Assembly: GCA_965240325.2 (NCBI GenBank)
Contig: OZ251247.1
Location: 806,001 to 870,000, forward strand
DNA: 64,000 bases
Direction of reading: 5' to 3'
Source: Rebecca billardiae RCC1528
Lineage: Eukaryota; Haptophyta
The position numbers and the translations under genes are program-made. Shown here one piece after another: positions 42,476 to 55,430 of this stretch; position 1 is the stretch's first letter; every line of letters starts with the position of its first letter. The notes beneath the pieces were generated by a model that was given only the letters and a program-made list of their open reading frames with translations, was not told the origin of the DNA and did no database searches.

Positions 42476-43996
42476 ATGGTTCGGACTACACGACAGAGCG
42501 GCGGTGAGGCTCGTGCGCGCGCCTTCGCGTGCTCTCCGTCGCAGCCGCCACTGGCCGGCCTGCCACCGGAGCTGATCGAGCGCACCCTGCACCACATCGA
42601 TGCCATGCGTGATCTCGCCGCCGCCAACGCCGCCTCGCGCCTCTTCCGCGGCGCGCCGGGCGGCCGCTCGCCGGTCGAGCACGCGCTGCGTGCGCGCGCG
42701 CGCGCGCGTGGGCACGAGCGCGCGCTGCCCACCGAGCTGCCCGCAGGCGTGCGCACGTGGACCGAGGAGCTCTTCGCGCGCGAGCGCGTGGCCGCCTCCG
42801 CGCGTGCTCACTCCACCGTTGTCGCGTGCGGCGACAGCTCCAGCGCGTTTGTGGACGCGGAGGGCGGGCTGCACACGTGCGGCGAGGAGGCGGTGCGAGA
42901 CGAGCACACTGGGCAGCCGACGGGCGATTACCGCTCGCACGTGGCACTCGGTCACTCCGGCGACGATCCGGTGCTCCTCCCGACGCGCGTGGCCTCGCTC
43001 AGCGCGGTGCGTATCCGCGCGGTGGCTGCGGTTACCCAGCACCTGCTCGCGCTGAGCGAGGCTGGGACGGTGTACGCGTGCGGCGACAACAGCTGCGGCC
43101 AGCTCGGGCTAGGGGACGCAGCCGCGCGGCGGGTGTTCGAGCAGGTGCGTGGGCTCGGCGCTCAGCTGATCGTCGGCATCGCCGCCGGCGTTGGGCACAG
43201 CCTCGCGCTCAGCGCCGCTGGGTGCGCGTACAGCTGGGGTGCCAACAACTGCGGCCAGCTCGGCCACGGTGACACGGAGGAGCGGCGGGAGCCGACGCGC
43301 ATCGAGGCGCTGGACGGCGTGCGCGTTGGCGGCGCGGGCGCAGGTGTGATGCACACGCTGCTGCTCTCCACCACTGGCTCCGTCTACTCCTGTGGCCATG
43401 GCGGTTGCGGCCAGCTCGGCCACGGCGACGGGCAGGCTCAGCACACGCCGAGGCGCATCGAGGCGCTCGCGGGCGTGCGCGCCGTGCACGTGAGCGCGGG
43501 CGGGTGGCACAACCTGGTGGTCGACGCGGCGGGTGGCGTGCACTCGTTCGGCTCCGGTGGGCGCGGCTGCCTCGCGCATGGCGGCACGGCCGCCCACTCT
43601 GCCCCCCGGCGCGTCGACGCGCTCGCTGGCGTGCACGCCGTGCGCGCCAGCGCCAGCAGTCTGCTCAGCAGCGCGGTGCTGGGCGCGGACGGCAGCGCGC
43701 ACGCGTTCGGGAACAATGTTGACAACCTGCTGGGCCTGGGGCTCGGCGTGGCGGCGACGAGAGTCGTCCAGCCCACGCGGTTGGTCGTCAGCGGGCAGGC
43801 GCGCGTGGTGGACTGCTCGGTCGGCGGTGACCACGCGCTGTACGTCACAGCGGACGGCAGCGTGCACTCGTGCGGCGAGCGGTCGGCCGCGCTCGGCCGC
43901 GGGACGACGACGGCAGCCGGTGGATGGAGGGGCGGCGCAGAGTGCCATCCACTCGCTCACGCGCATCGCGCGCCTGCCGCGCGTGCGGCCACTTAG
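42476..43996 (+). CDS. F-box protein with RCC1 repeats, clade B copy 4 (B4)
   Basis: Intronless, 506 aa. The start MVRTTRQSGGEARARAF aligns with B1-B3; in-frame upstream ATGs overlap the divergent promoter and the EF-hand gene's first exon and were rejected. F-box at about 28-60 (LPPELIERTLHHIDAMRDLAAANAASRLF). RCC1 blades from about 170. It carries the intact TWTEELFARE motif whose second Glu codon is TAG in B1. Late blades are more divergent (FGNNVDNLLGLGLGVAATR). Paired head to head with the EF-hand gene. Confidence 0.85.
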   Translation: MVRTTRQSGGEARARAFACSPSQPPLAGLPPELIERTLHHIDAMRDLAAANAASRLFRGAPGGRSPVEHALRARARARGHERALPTELPAGVRTWTEELFARERVAASARAHSTVVACGDSSSAFVDAEGGLHTCGEEAVRDEHTGQPTGDYRSHVALGHSGDDPVLLPTRVASLSAVRIRAVAAVTQHLLALSEAGTVYACGDNSCGQLGLGDAAARRVFEQVRGLGAQLIVGIAAGVGHSLALSAAGCAYSWGANNCGQLGHGDTEERREPTRIEALDGVRVGGAGAGVMHTLLLSTTGSVYSCGHGGCGQLGHGDGQAQHTPRRIEALAGVRAVHVSAGGWHNLVVDAAGGVHSFGSGGRGCLAHGGTAAHSAPRRVDALAGVHAVRASASSLLSSAVLGADGSAHAFGNNVDNLLGLGLGVAATRVVQPTRLVVSGQARVVDCSVGGDHALYVTADGSVHSCGERSAALGRGTTTAAGGWRGGAECHPLAHAHRAPAARAAT

Positions 43997-44572
43997 CAAC
44001 GGAGAGCGGGACTTGGGCTTTTTGGATCGACGTAACTAGAGGCTCGGCGCGTCGGCCCGGCTCGGACACGATAACGACCCCCGGGCTGTCGGACTGTCCG
44101 AATCGGACTGTCAATCGGACTGTCCGATCCAGCACGCTGCCGTGCCCCATCAAGTGGCGCACGGCGGTTATATACCGTTCGGCTGATGATATAGACTGCT
44201 GGCATCTGATGACAGTCTGACTCGCTGACGTACACGGCCCGAGCCGACGCTACTACAGAGTACAGCTAGACGAGCAGTAGTTCGTTCAATATATATATAA
44301 TATATTCGTTCGCGCGTATCGTTGTCACGGCCCGGGGCCCGCGACAGACGGGCGGCGCGACGGCCCGCGGCGGAGCCGCGCGCCGGACCAGCGGCCGGGC
44401 GGCGGCTCGGACTTGCGCGACGGGTCGATCTGCAGGCGCCGGCGAAGAGGGCTCGCGTCGAATCGCGCCGATGAGTGCGCCTACATACAGTGTTGTGAGG
44501 CGCGCGTCCGTCGTCCGGCACTGTCCGCGCTGTCAACGAACCGCCGGCGGTCACTGAACCATCGTAACTGAG
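43997..44572. other. Convergent intergenic region between B4 and the Cys-rich gene
   Basis: Shared 3' flank of two converging genes. Three closely spaced copies of tcggactgtc lie at about 44089-44127, with a TA-rich stretch at 44289-44310. No coding sequence seen. Confidence 0.55.
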
Positions 44573-45472
44573 CTACCCGTAGCAGTTGCAGATCTTGCTT
44601 CCGCTCAAGCACGGCTCGCCCAGGTCGGCGAAATGGCCGTTGGCGACGACGCACTGCGTCGCGTGCGGGAAGCACTCGCCCTCGCACGCCGGCGCGGTGC
44701 CGGAGATGAACGACTGCCCGCGACGGCCCGCGCTGCGGCAGAAGCGCTCGCACGTCAGCCGCCCCCCGTGCACTGCCGGCGTCCCCTCGGGCCGGTGGCG
44801 CGCGCAGCAGCAGAGCTTGGGCAGAGCATTCTCGCACTCGTCGCCAAAGTCGCGCAGCCCGTACCGGTTACGCCCGTGGGCGTCATTGTTGGCTTCCGAG
44901 CACGCGCCGCCGTGCGGCAGGCCGCCGTGGCAGTCCTCGTGGCACGTGGGCTTGCAGAAGGGAGCGGTGCCGAGCACGACGCCGCGCCCGCGGCCGCCCG
45001 CGCCGCACCACTCGTCGCAGCTCAGCGGCGTCGGCAGCGCCGGGGCGGGCTCGGCGGATCCACCGGGCGCGGTGGCGCAGCAGCAGATACCCGCGCCCGC
45101 CTCCGGGTTGGACTTGGCCATCGCGACCGCGACGTGGTGCGACGCGCACCGGTCGGCATAGTCGTCCTGCCACTGGCCCGGCCACGTGCGGAAGGGGAAG
45201 TAGTCGACGTAGCCGGTGACGCCGCCGTGCTCGAGGCACCAGCCGGCGCAACCATCCTCGCTGACCCGGGTGTATTGCCGCCCGACCGCCGCACGGAGAG
45301 CCTGGTCGCCGGCCGCCGCCGCCGCGTCGGAGGGCGCGTCGGCCTGTGCGCGCTGCGCGGCCGGAGGGTCGGCGAGGCGCGCGCGGAGCGCGACGCCGGC
45401 GAGGAGGAGGGCTGCAAGGCCGCCCGCCGACGCCGCGGCGCCTGTGAGCAGGCGCTTGGTCGTCAGGGGCAT
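44573..45472 (-). CDS. Cys-rich secreted or type II membrane protein with three Cys modules
   Basis: Single exon, 299 aa. The N-terminus MPLTTKRLLTGAAASAGGLAALLLAGVAL is a signal anchor or signal peptide. The rest is cysteine-rich with three related modules: CAGWCLEHGG...CCCATAP (about 75-135), CDEWCGAGGRGRG...GTAPFCKPTCHEDC...CCCARH (about 150-230) and CERFCRSAGRRG...GTAPACEGECFP...CNCYG (about 240-299). The shared pattern CxxxC(x)nGTAPxCxxxC suggests internal duplication of a disulphide-stabilised unit. I do not recognise the family; extracellular or lumenal location is inferred from the leader and Cys content. Its start lies 179 bp from that of B5, which faces away. Confidence 0.75.
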   Translation of the reverse strand: MPLTTKRLLTGAAASAGGLAALLLAGVALRARLADPPAAQRAQADAPSDAAAAAGDQALRAAVGRQYTRVSEDGCAGWCLEHGGVTGYVDYFPFRTWPGQWQDDYADRCASHHVAVAMAKSNPEAGAGICCCATAPGGSAEPAPALPTPLSCDEWCGAGGRGRGVVLGTAPFCKPTCHEDCHGGLPHGGACSEANNDAHGRNRYGLRDFGDECENALPKLCCCARHRPEGTPAVHGGRLTCERFCRSAGRRGQSFISGTAPACEGECFPHATQCVVANGHFADLGEPCLSGSKICNCYG

Positions 45473-45651
45473 GCCAGCTCCTTACGGCGTAGCCGCCAAG
45501 CTGCGCGTCGTCGACGAACGCGCGCGTCCCGCGCCCATTCACTTCTGCCGCCACCGAGCCGAGCGGCCGTGCCCCGGCCCCCGGCCGCCGAGCGGCGTGC
45601 CTGCGGCTGTGGAGCCTGGCGGTGGGGTTGGTCCGCCGCAAGCAACCCAAT
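45473..45651. promoter_or_regulatory. Short divergent promoter region, Cys-rich gene / B5
   Basis: 179 bp between outward-facing start codons. Same arrangement as the EF-hand gene/B4 pair. No core promoter motif identified. Confidence 0.5.
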
Positions 45652-47106
45652 ATGGCTCGGACGCGCGCCCTCGCGAGCTCGCCGTCGCAGCCGCCGCTGG
45701 CGGGCCTGCCCCCGGAGCTGATCGAGCGCATACTGCACCACCTCGACGCCCCGGGTGATCTCGCCGCCGCCAACGCCACCTCGCGCCTCTTCCGCGGCGC
45801 GCCGGGCGGCCGCTCGCCGGTCGAGCACGCGCTGCGCGCTCGCGTGAGCGCGCGAGGGCTCGAGCGCGCCATCCCGACGGCCCTCCCGCCGGCGGCGTGC
45901 ACGTGGACGGCGGCACTGATGGTAGCGCTGTCGCGCACGCACGAGCTGGCGCGTGCTCACTCGGCTGTCGTCGCGTGCGCGTACAGCTTCAGCGCGTTTG
46001 TGGACGCGGAGGGCGGGCTGCACACGTGCGGCGAGGAGCAGGTGCGGGGAGGGTACCGCTCGCCGGCGGCGCTCGGAAACCCGTGCGTCTCGCCGGTGCT
46101 CCTACCGACACGCGTCGCCTCGCTCGGTGCGGTGCGCGTGGTGGCGGTGGCCGCTGGCACCCAGCACCTGCTCGCGCTGAGCGATGCTGGGACGGTGTAC
46201 GCGTGCGGCGGCAACGTCTGCGGCCAGCTCGGGCTGGAGGACACTGTCATGCAGCGGGCTTTCGAGCAGGTGCGGGGGGTCGTGGGCGAGCTCGTCGTAT
46301 GCATTGCTGCAGGCGCCTACCACAGCCTCGCGCTCACCGCCGCGGGCTGTGCGTACAGCTGGGGCGACAACCGCCACGGCCAGCTCGGCCACGGTGACAC
46401 GGAGGAGCGGCGGGAGCCGACGCGCATCGAGGCGCTGGACGGCGTGCGCGTGGGCGGGGTATCGACAGGGTTCGAGCACGCGCTGCTTCTCTCGACCAGT
46501 GGTGATGTCTACTCCTGTGGCTCTGGCCGCTCAGGCGCGCTCGGCCACGGCGACCGGCAGCATCAGCACACGCCGAGGCGCATCGAGGCGCTCGCCGGCG
46601 TGCGCGCCGTGCACGTGAGCGCGGGCAGGCTGCACAGCCTGGTGGTGGACGCGGATGGCGGCGTGCACTCCTGGGGCTTGAACGGACGAGGCTGCCTCGG
46701 ACACGGCGCCGAGGCCATGCAGCGCGTGCCCAAGCGCATCAGCGCGCTGGCGGGCGTGCACGCCGTGCGCGCGTGCGCTGGTTGCTACAGCAGCGCGGTG
46801 CTGGGCGCAGCCGGCAGCGTGCACACGTTTGGGGACAACAAGTGCGGCCAGCTGGGGCTCGAGGGGACGGCGTCGAGCGTCGCCCAGCCCACGCGCTTGG
46901 TTGGACATGGGCAGGCGCGCGTGGTGGACTGCGCGCTCGGCGGTGACCACGCGCTGTACGTCACGGCGGACGGTGCCGCGCACTCGTGCGGCGAGCGGTC
47001 GGCAGCGCTCGGCCTCGGCGTGAGCGCCGCCGATGGCGCAGGGCGGGGGCGCGTCCACTCACGCACGCGCATCGCGCAGCTGCCGCGCGTGGAGGCCCGC
47101 CTGTGA
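45652..47106 (+). CDS. F-box protein with RCC1 repeats, clade B copy 5 (B5)
   Basis: Intronless, 484 aa, the shortest copy: the N-terminal arm (MARTRALASSPSQPPLAGL) lacks about ten residues found in B2-B4, and the loop after HTCGEEQ is shortened. F-box at about 19-51 (LPPELIERILHHLDAPGDLAAANATSRLF). RCC1 blades are intact, with the last ending CGERSAALGLGVSAADGAGRGR before HLPRV-like HIAQLPRV sequence. An in-frame ATG at 45622 is possible. Paired head to head with the Cys-rich gene. Confidence 0.85.
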   Translation: MARTRALASSPSQPPLAGLPPELIERILHHLDAPGDLAAANATSRLFRGAPGGRSPVEHALRARVSARGLERAIPTALPPAACTWTAALMVALSRTHELARAHSAVVACAYSFSAFVDAEGGLHTCGEEQVRGGYRSPAALGNPCVSPVLLPTRVASLGAVRVVAVAAGTQHLLALSDAGTVYACGGNVCGQLGLEDTVMQRAFEQVRGVVGELVVCIAAGAYHSLALTAAGCAYSWGDNRHGQLGHGDTEERREPTRIEALDGVRVGGVSTGFEHALLLSTSGDVYSCGSGRSGALGHGDRQHQHTPRRIEALAGVRAVHVSAGRLHSLVVDADGGVHSWGLNGRGCLGHGAEAMQRVPKRISALAGVHAVRACAGCYSSAVLGAAGSVHTFGDNKCGQLGLEGTASSVAQPTRLVGHGQARVVDCALGGDHALYVTADGAAHSCGERSAALGLGVSAADGAGRGRVHSRTRIAQLPRVEARL

Positions 47107-49313
47107 GCGGCCGGTGCGTGGTGACTGCTGCCGTGGGCGGGTGGGCGTGCTCGGCAGAGCATCGACCCACGCGACTGAAGCTACCCGCGCGCCGCTGCGG
47201 CCAGTGCACTTGCTGTCTTGCAGCAGCAGCAACGACGACGCGCGACTACAATCGTCATCGTCAGCAGCGCAATGCATCATATGCATATGACTACGCGGTA
47301 CTTATAGTAACTGCTGCTGCTGCTGCTGCTGGCTGACTATAGCAGCAGTATTGATATATAGTAGTAGTACGGATGCGCTGAGTCCGCGTGATAGCCGTTA
47401 GCTGCTAGTGGCGCATCACGGTGGCCGGCATCGGCGATCTATGACCCGTTGCACGCGTGAGCGCCGAAAAAACGACACTTTGGCAGTGATAGTCATCACC
47501 GTCGCCGCATCGTGGGCATGCCGCTGCCGCCGCCGGCGGCGGCAGCGGGAGCGTAGCAGCAGATCTACCACCTTCCGCGTTACGCGCTGCGTCGTGCGCG
47601 CCAGGTGGCAGGTTTCCCAGGTCCGCCGCGCGGAAGGCAGCGTGAGCGGTCGGCGAGCGCACGGAGGTGAGAAGTAAGCGCGCATCGTGAGAGCTTCAGC
47701 AGCTTGCCCACGCGCTTCACGAAGGCGGTGCGGTTGCGTGCGCACGCCTTCTGTACCCGTACACGCGATCAAAGCGTGAGCCACTCCCTAGGTCTTGCCT
47801 GCGCATCGCGGGCCGCGCCTCGTCTCCTGAATCCTCGTTTACGAGGACAGCACGTGTATCTGTGTACGCGCTCGCGGCCGATGGCGGCTCCCCGCGTCGA
47901 GAGCCGTTTGGCTGGAGCCGCATCCAAGGGCATATATCGTCACGGCCCCACCCGATGCTGACGCTGAGGTGGCGTGCTTGCCGAAGGTAGCCGCATTGGC
48001 TGATCTCTCTGCCTTTGGGCAACCCTTTGCAACCGCGCCGGCTCACGCTGCCAGCGCGCGCGCGGCGTGGCTTCGTGGTGGACACCTGCCCTGGGTTTTG
48101 TCGTTCGTTCTCAGCGACGGTTGGGTCGATTGACATGCGGATTGGATTGGTGCATTGCGAATCGGCTTCGCAATGCACCATTGCGCTCGGATCGGCGCGG
48201 ACGTCAGCCATGCGGCAGCGCGAGCGACAAAACCGCGAGATTTCATACGCTTGTCGTTTTTTCATACGCTCACGGTTACTCACCCGTGCAACGGGTCCTA
48301 TACATAGTGGGGTCAGAGCTCCGACGACTACCGTTACACTCTCGGGTGCCACAATCTGAGCTCGTCCCGAAATCTCTTAGCATGAACTATCACACGGGCA
48401 TTATTTATTACTTGGACGAACTAGTTAGTAGGCGTTAAGGCTTAATTTCAGGGTGTAGAATCCGCCTGTGCCAATTTCAGACTGCCAAAATGTGATCTAG
48501 ACGGTGCGATTCTGGTGCAAATAGCGAGATGATCACCTTGTCGAGATCGTGTATCTCCCCTACTAATGTTGCCGAGATCGCGTCGAGCCATTGAGGTCGT
48601 ATATCTCCAGTATGTGACATTTTTTCGCAAAACTTGTCAGCGTGACCCCAGCTCATTTCAGGCGGCGAATATTGGCATCTAGGGGGTCCATGACAGCAGC
48701 CCATTGATTTGTGATTTTCTTCAACCATGCGATTTAGGTGTCTGACGAGCGTGGCGCTTGCGGAGTCACTTACAAATATGTCCCAGAGCCCAGCCCAGCC
48801 GTTGGAAGCACTCAAAACCGACTCCGCGCGCCGTCGCGCGGTCGTGCGCGCACGCCAGCTGCGCCACTGTGTCACATACAGATTCAGCCAAACGTCAAGG
48901 ACTTGTTATGGCGGCTAAATGACGGTATGCCGTCGGACTTACTTATTCATAACCGTTGCAACCCGCCCCAACAAAATTAAGGTGGAATTGCTAAATTTTA
49001 GTAGGCATGATGAGTGCGCGTAGCGGTCGGTGAAAAACTACTCCAAGATCGAGCATTTTACCCATTCAATTAGAGATCCCCTACCCACACATACGCATAG
49101 ACTTACCCGTTTATATATAATACGGGTGCACTCTCCTATATATATTCATATTGGTGCCTATATGTGGGTACCGTGTTCAATATTGAGACTGGGTCATCCG
49201 AATAGGCGGCCGCCGCCGCGGAGCAGTCACTGCGGCTGCTCATGCCACTCGAACAGTGCCGCAGCAGGCCCGCACGGGCCTGATGCGGGCGGCGGGCTGC
49301 GTGCCGAGGCACA
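47107..49313. other. Gene-poor region downstream of the clade B array
   Basis: Composition falls toward AT-richer sequence, especially 48360-49200. No frame shows family-like features. Contains short CAG/CTG runs (47224-47232, 47312-47330) and a strong hairpin at 48148-48180. Confidence 0.55.
48148..48180. repeat. Strong hairpin: 14-bp perfect stem, 5-nt loop
   Basis: tggtgcattgcgaa at 48148-48161 pairs exactly with 48167-48180 around the loop tcggc. In RNA this would be very stable. It may belong to a small RNA or be a small inverted-repeat element. Confidence 0.75.
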
Positions 49314-50312
49314 CTAGCAAGACCACCTCTGAGCATGCCACCATCCCAACACTCGCAGGAGAGCCCTCCGGCTCCGCCGTCGAGGCTTGCGTGCGCAGAC
49401 TGGCAGTCGATTGCCGCCGCCAAGCTTGCCGCGGTCCGTTCGGCGACTTCCAAGCCCGTACTCTGTGTCACCGGCATCGTCGCCGTTCGTCGTACCCCGG
49501 CCCACGCGAGGCTGCCACCGGCTCACCACTACTGCGACGGACTGCGCGCGCTTCGCCACGCGCTCGCCCCGAAGCTCCGCCGCTCTCCTCTCGCGCTTGA
49601 GCTCGGCGCCGTCGGCAGCCATGGCCGCCCGCTCGGCCGCAGCGCGATCTGTGCCACAGCACGCGCTGCGCTCGGCTTCGTCGGCGCGCAAGCTGGCGCG
49701 CGCAGCGTCGGCGACGGCGCGCGCGGTCGCCTTGCGCGACGAGTCCAGCTCCACCTGCTGCTCCGAGATGATCGCGTGCTCAGCAGGAGTCACGCGCTGC
49801 TCGTGCAGCGGCACCGTCACGCGGCCTGATGCGGAAATGCGCGGCGCGTCAGCGTCGGGGTGCGAGTCGAGGTCGCGGAAGGGGCAGCTGACGTGGGCGG
49901 CGCCCAGCAACTGGTCGTCGGTGTCCAGCTCCGCCAACCTCTCCGCCGCCGACGCGCCCAGCTTCCGGCTCAGGATGCGCTCCACGTCCTGGCGCTTGCC
50001 CTTCGACCACCTGTGCACGGTCATCAGCCAGTTGCCGATCATCTCGAGCCGCGGCGAGTCGTGGCGCGCCGAGATGCCGTGCACGTCCGCGCAGGCGTGC
50101 GCGACCTTCTTGGGCTTCCTCATCCCACCGTCGCCCGCGGTCTGGGCGTACGCCGCGGTGAACACTCTGACCAACTGCTTGCGCTTCCTCAAGTTCTTCT
50201 CGAGCATGAGGTCCACGAGCGTGCGGAGGAGGTCGAGGAGCACGAAGTTGAGCACCGATGCGTACCGCGGGTGCGTGCCGGCCACGAAGTGGCAGCCAAA
50301 AGTGTGCATCAC
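49314..50312 (-). CDS. Hypothetical protein, possible mobile-element remnant
   Basis: 332-codon frame starting MMHTFGCHFVAGTHPRYASVL. The first 110 residues have ordinary amino-acid composition, unlike the low-complexity shadows elsewhere (LNFVLLDLLRTLVDLMLEKNLRKRKQLVRVF, then a basic segment RKPKKVAHAC). A predicted helical region follows (about 165-235, EQQVELDSSRKATARAVADAARASLRADEAER). The final 80 residues look random. Upstream on the same strand a frame ends in a stop just before this one (LPPDINVRVE-stop), and codons continue plausibly between the two (ETAAAARAIHV), so a longer ORF may have been broken. The family is not recognised. Confidence 0.35.
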   Translation of the reverse strand: MMHTFGCHFVAGTHPRYASVLNFVLLDLLRTLVDLMLEKNLRKRKQLVRVFTAAYAQTAGDGGMRKPKKVAHACADVHGISARHDSPRLEMIGNWLMTVHRWSKGKRQDVERILSRKLGASAAERLAELDTDDQLLGAAHVSCPFRDLDSHPDADAPRISASGRVTVPLHEQRVTPAEHAIISEQQVELDSSRKATARAVADAARASLRADEAERSACCGTDRAAAERAAMAADGAELKRERRAAELRGERVAKRAQSVAVVVSRWQPRVGRGTTNGDDAGDTEYGLGSRRTDRGKLGGGNRLPVCARKPRRRSRRALLRVLGWWHAQRWSC

Positions 50313-51874
50313 GTGAATGGCGCGCGCCGCCGCCGCCGTCTCCTCAACCTACTCCACGCGGACGTTGATGTCTGGCGGCAGCTCGAGCCTTGACTGCTGC
50401 ACGCCATCGTGGCCGTCCGCGGAGGAGGTGAGCCCCTCTGCGGTGCTGGCGGGGACCTCGGGCGGGTCGCACATGTCCATGGACACGCGCACATCATCAT
50501 CCGCCACGCCCTGGACCTCGTCATGCCCGGCGCGGCGGCCCGCAAGTTGGTCGGCGTCGAGCGCTCCTTGCGGCCGAGGCGTCGGGGGAGAGTCTGAGCA
50601 CGAGAGCGCGGTGTCGGGTGAGCGAGAAGGCTGCGTCGAGTCGTTGTCGATGTCCACCCCACCGCGTAGGTCATGTTCGTCTCCGCGTAGGTCGCCAGCA
50701 CGTGCTGCTAGGACTCGCTCCTTGGTCGCGAGCAGCACACGTTGAGCACGCAGATGCAAATTATGAAGCACGAGCTTCGGTTGAACCACGACTCCCAGCG
50801 AGAGCCCGGTCCGCACGAGTCATGGCTACCCGTCCGCAGCCGCCCAGCCGCTTGACGAGGCGCCTGCACCGAGGTGGGTGCGCCCAATGGCGAGCGGACG
50901 GCCGTCGATGAGGGCCATCAGCCTCGCCGACCCCGTTCAGAGCTCCGCTCCCGCGCCGGGGCCAGCCGAGCGCGGATTTGGAATCTGCCGATCGCGAAAA
51001 CCCGCCGAACAAGTTCTGAATGGAAAAGAAAAGAAAATCAAAACTCAATTTAATCTGATGGACCCCCTATGGCATCCCAAAGTTTGAGAGCCTCATTTCA
51101 AGACGACAGGAATAAGTTGGATTTTGGGCACACGCACCCCCCAGTGGGGCTCTGACCGCCCCTCTAATCTATACATACGTACCCGGTACTTAGTCGTGCC
51201 GGCGGTCACTTTAGTCAGTGACGACAGAATGTCGTCGCACTGCTATACTACGATTTCGGGACCCGGAGGCGGCCGTCCGCGTCAGCCTGCGCCCGAGCCC
51301 GTCGTGACTTAGTAGTAATATTAGACGCGGCCATTGTCAGTTACAGGGTCGATCTGACGTATACGGTAGCAGCGCGAGTATTAATAGCTAGCCGAGTCGT
51401 CCGGCGCGCGCCGGGCTCGGCCTCGTCACGGCGCCGGCGCCGGCGGCCGGGGCCGCGTCCGCGAGCCGGGCGCGGGCGGTATTACGTGGCGGTAGTGATG
51501 ATGGGCAGTAGAGTACTACTACTAGTAGAGTGGCCGCGCCGGCATTGGTGCTGATGTACATCGTCGGTCGCAATTGAGGCGGCGCAGCAGCAGCTGAGCG
51601 CGGGCGAGGGCAACGCCCGCGGCCACGCGGCCGCCTCGGCGCCAGCGTGACATGCGCGAGTGACTCGTGCCGCCCAGAGGCCGGCCGCAGCGCGCGCGTG
51701 TGCCGCGCGCCCGCGCCAGCGCGCCGCTGCCCGACCGCAGCGCGCCGCGCGGGCGGCGCGTGCGCCAGCGTGATCTATAACCCGCCGGGCGTCAGCACCC
51801 AGCGGCGGCGGTGGCCCGGCGCCCTTATTCCAGCCAAAAGTCCGGCGGTGCCCGCACCAAAGACCGTGGCCAGC
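50313..51874. other. Region between the hypothetical ORF and the kinase gene
   Basis: 50316-50816 carries the minus-strand frame that may be the broken N-terminal part of the neighbouring hypothetical ORF. 50817-51874 shows no coding signal; it contains AT-richer sequence at 51000-51330 and presumably the 3' flank of the kinase gene. Confidence 0.45.
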
Positions 51875-55430
<3,556 letters not shown>

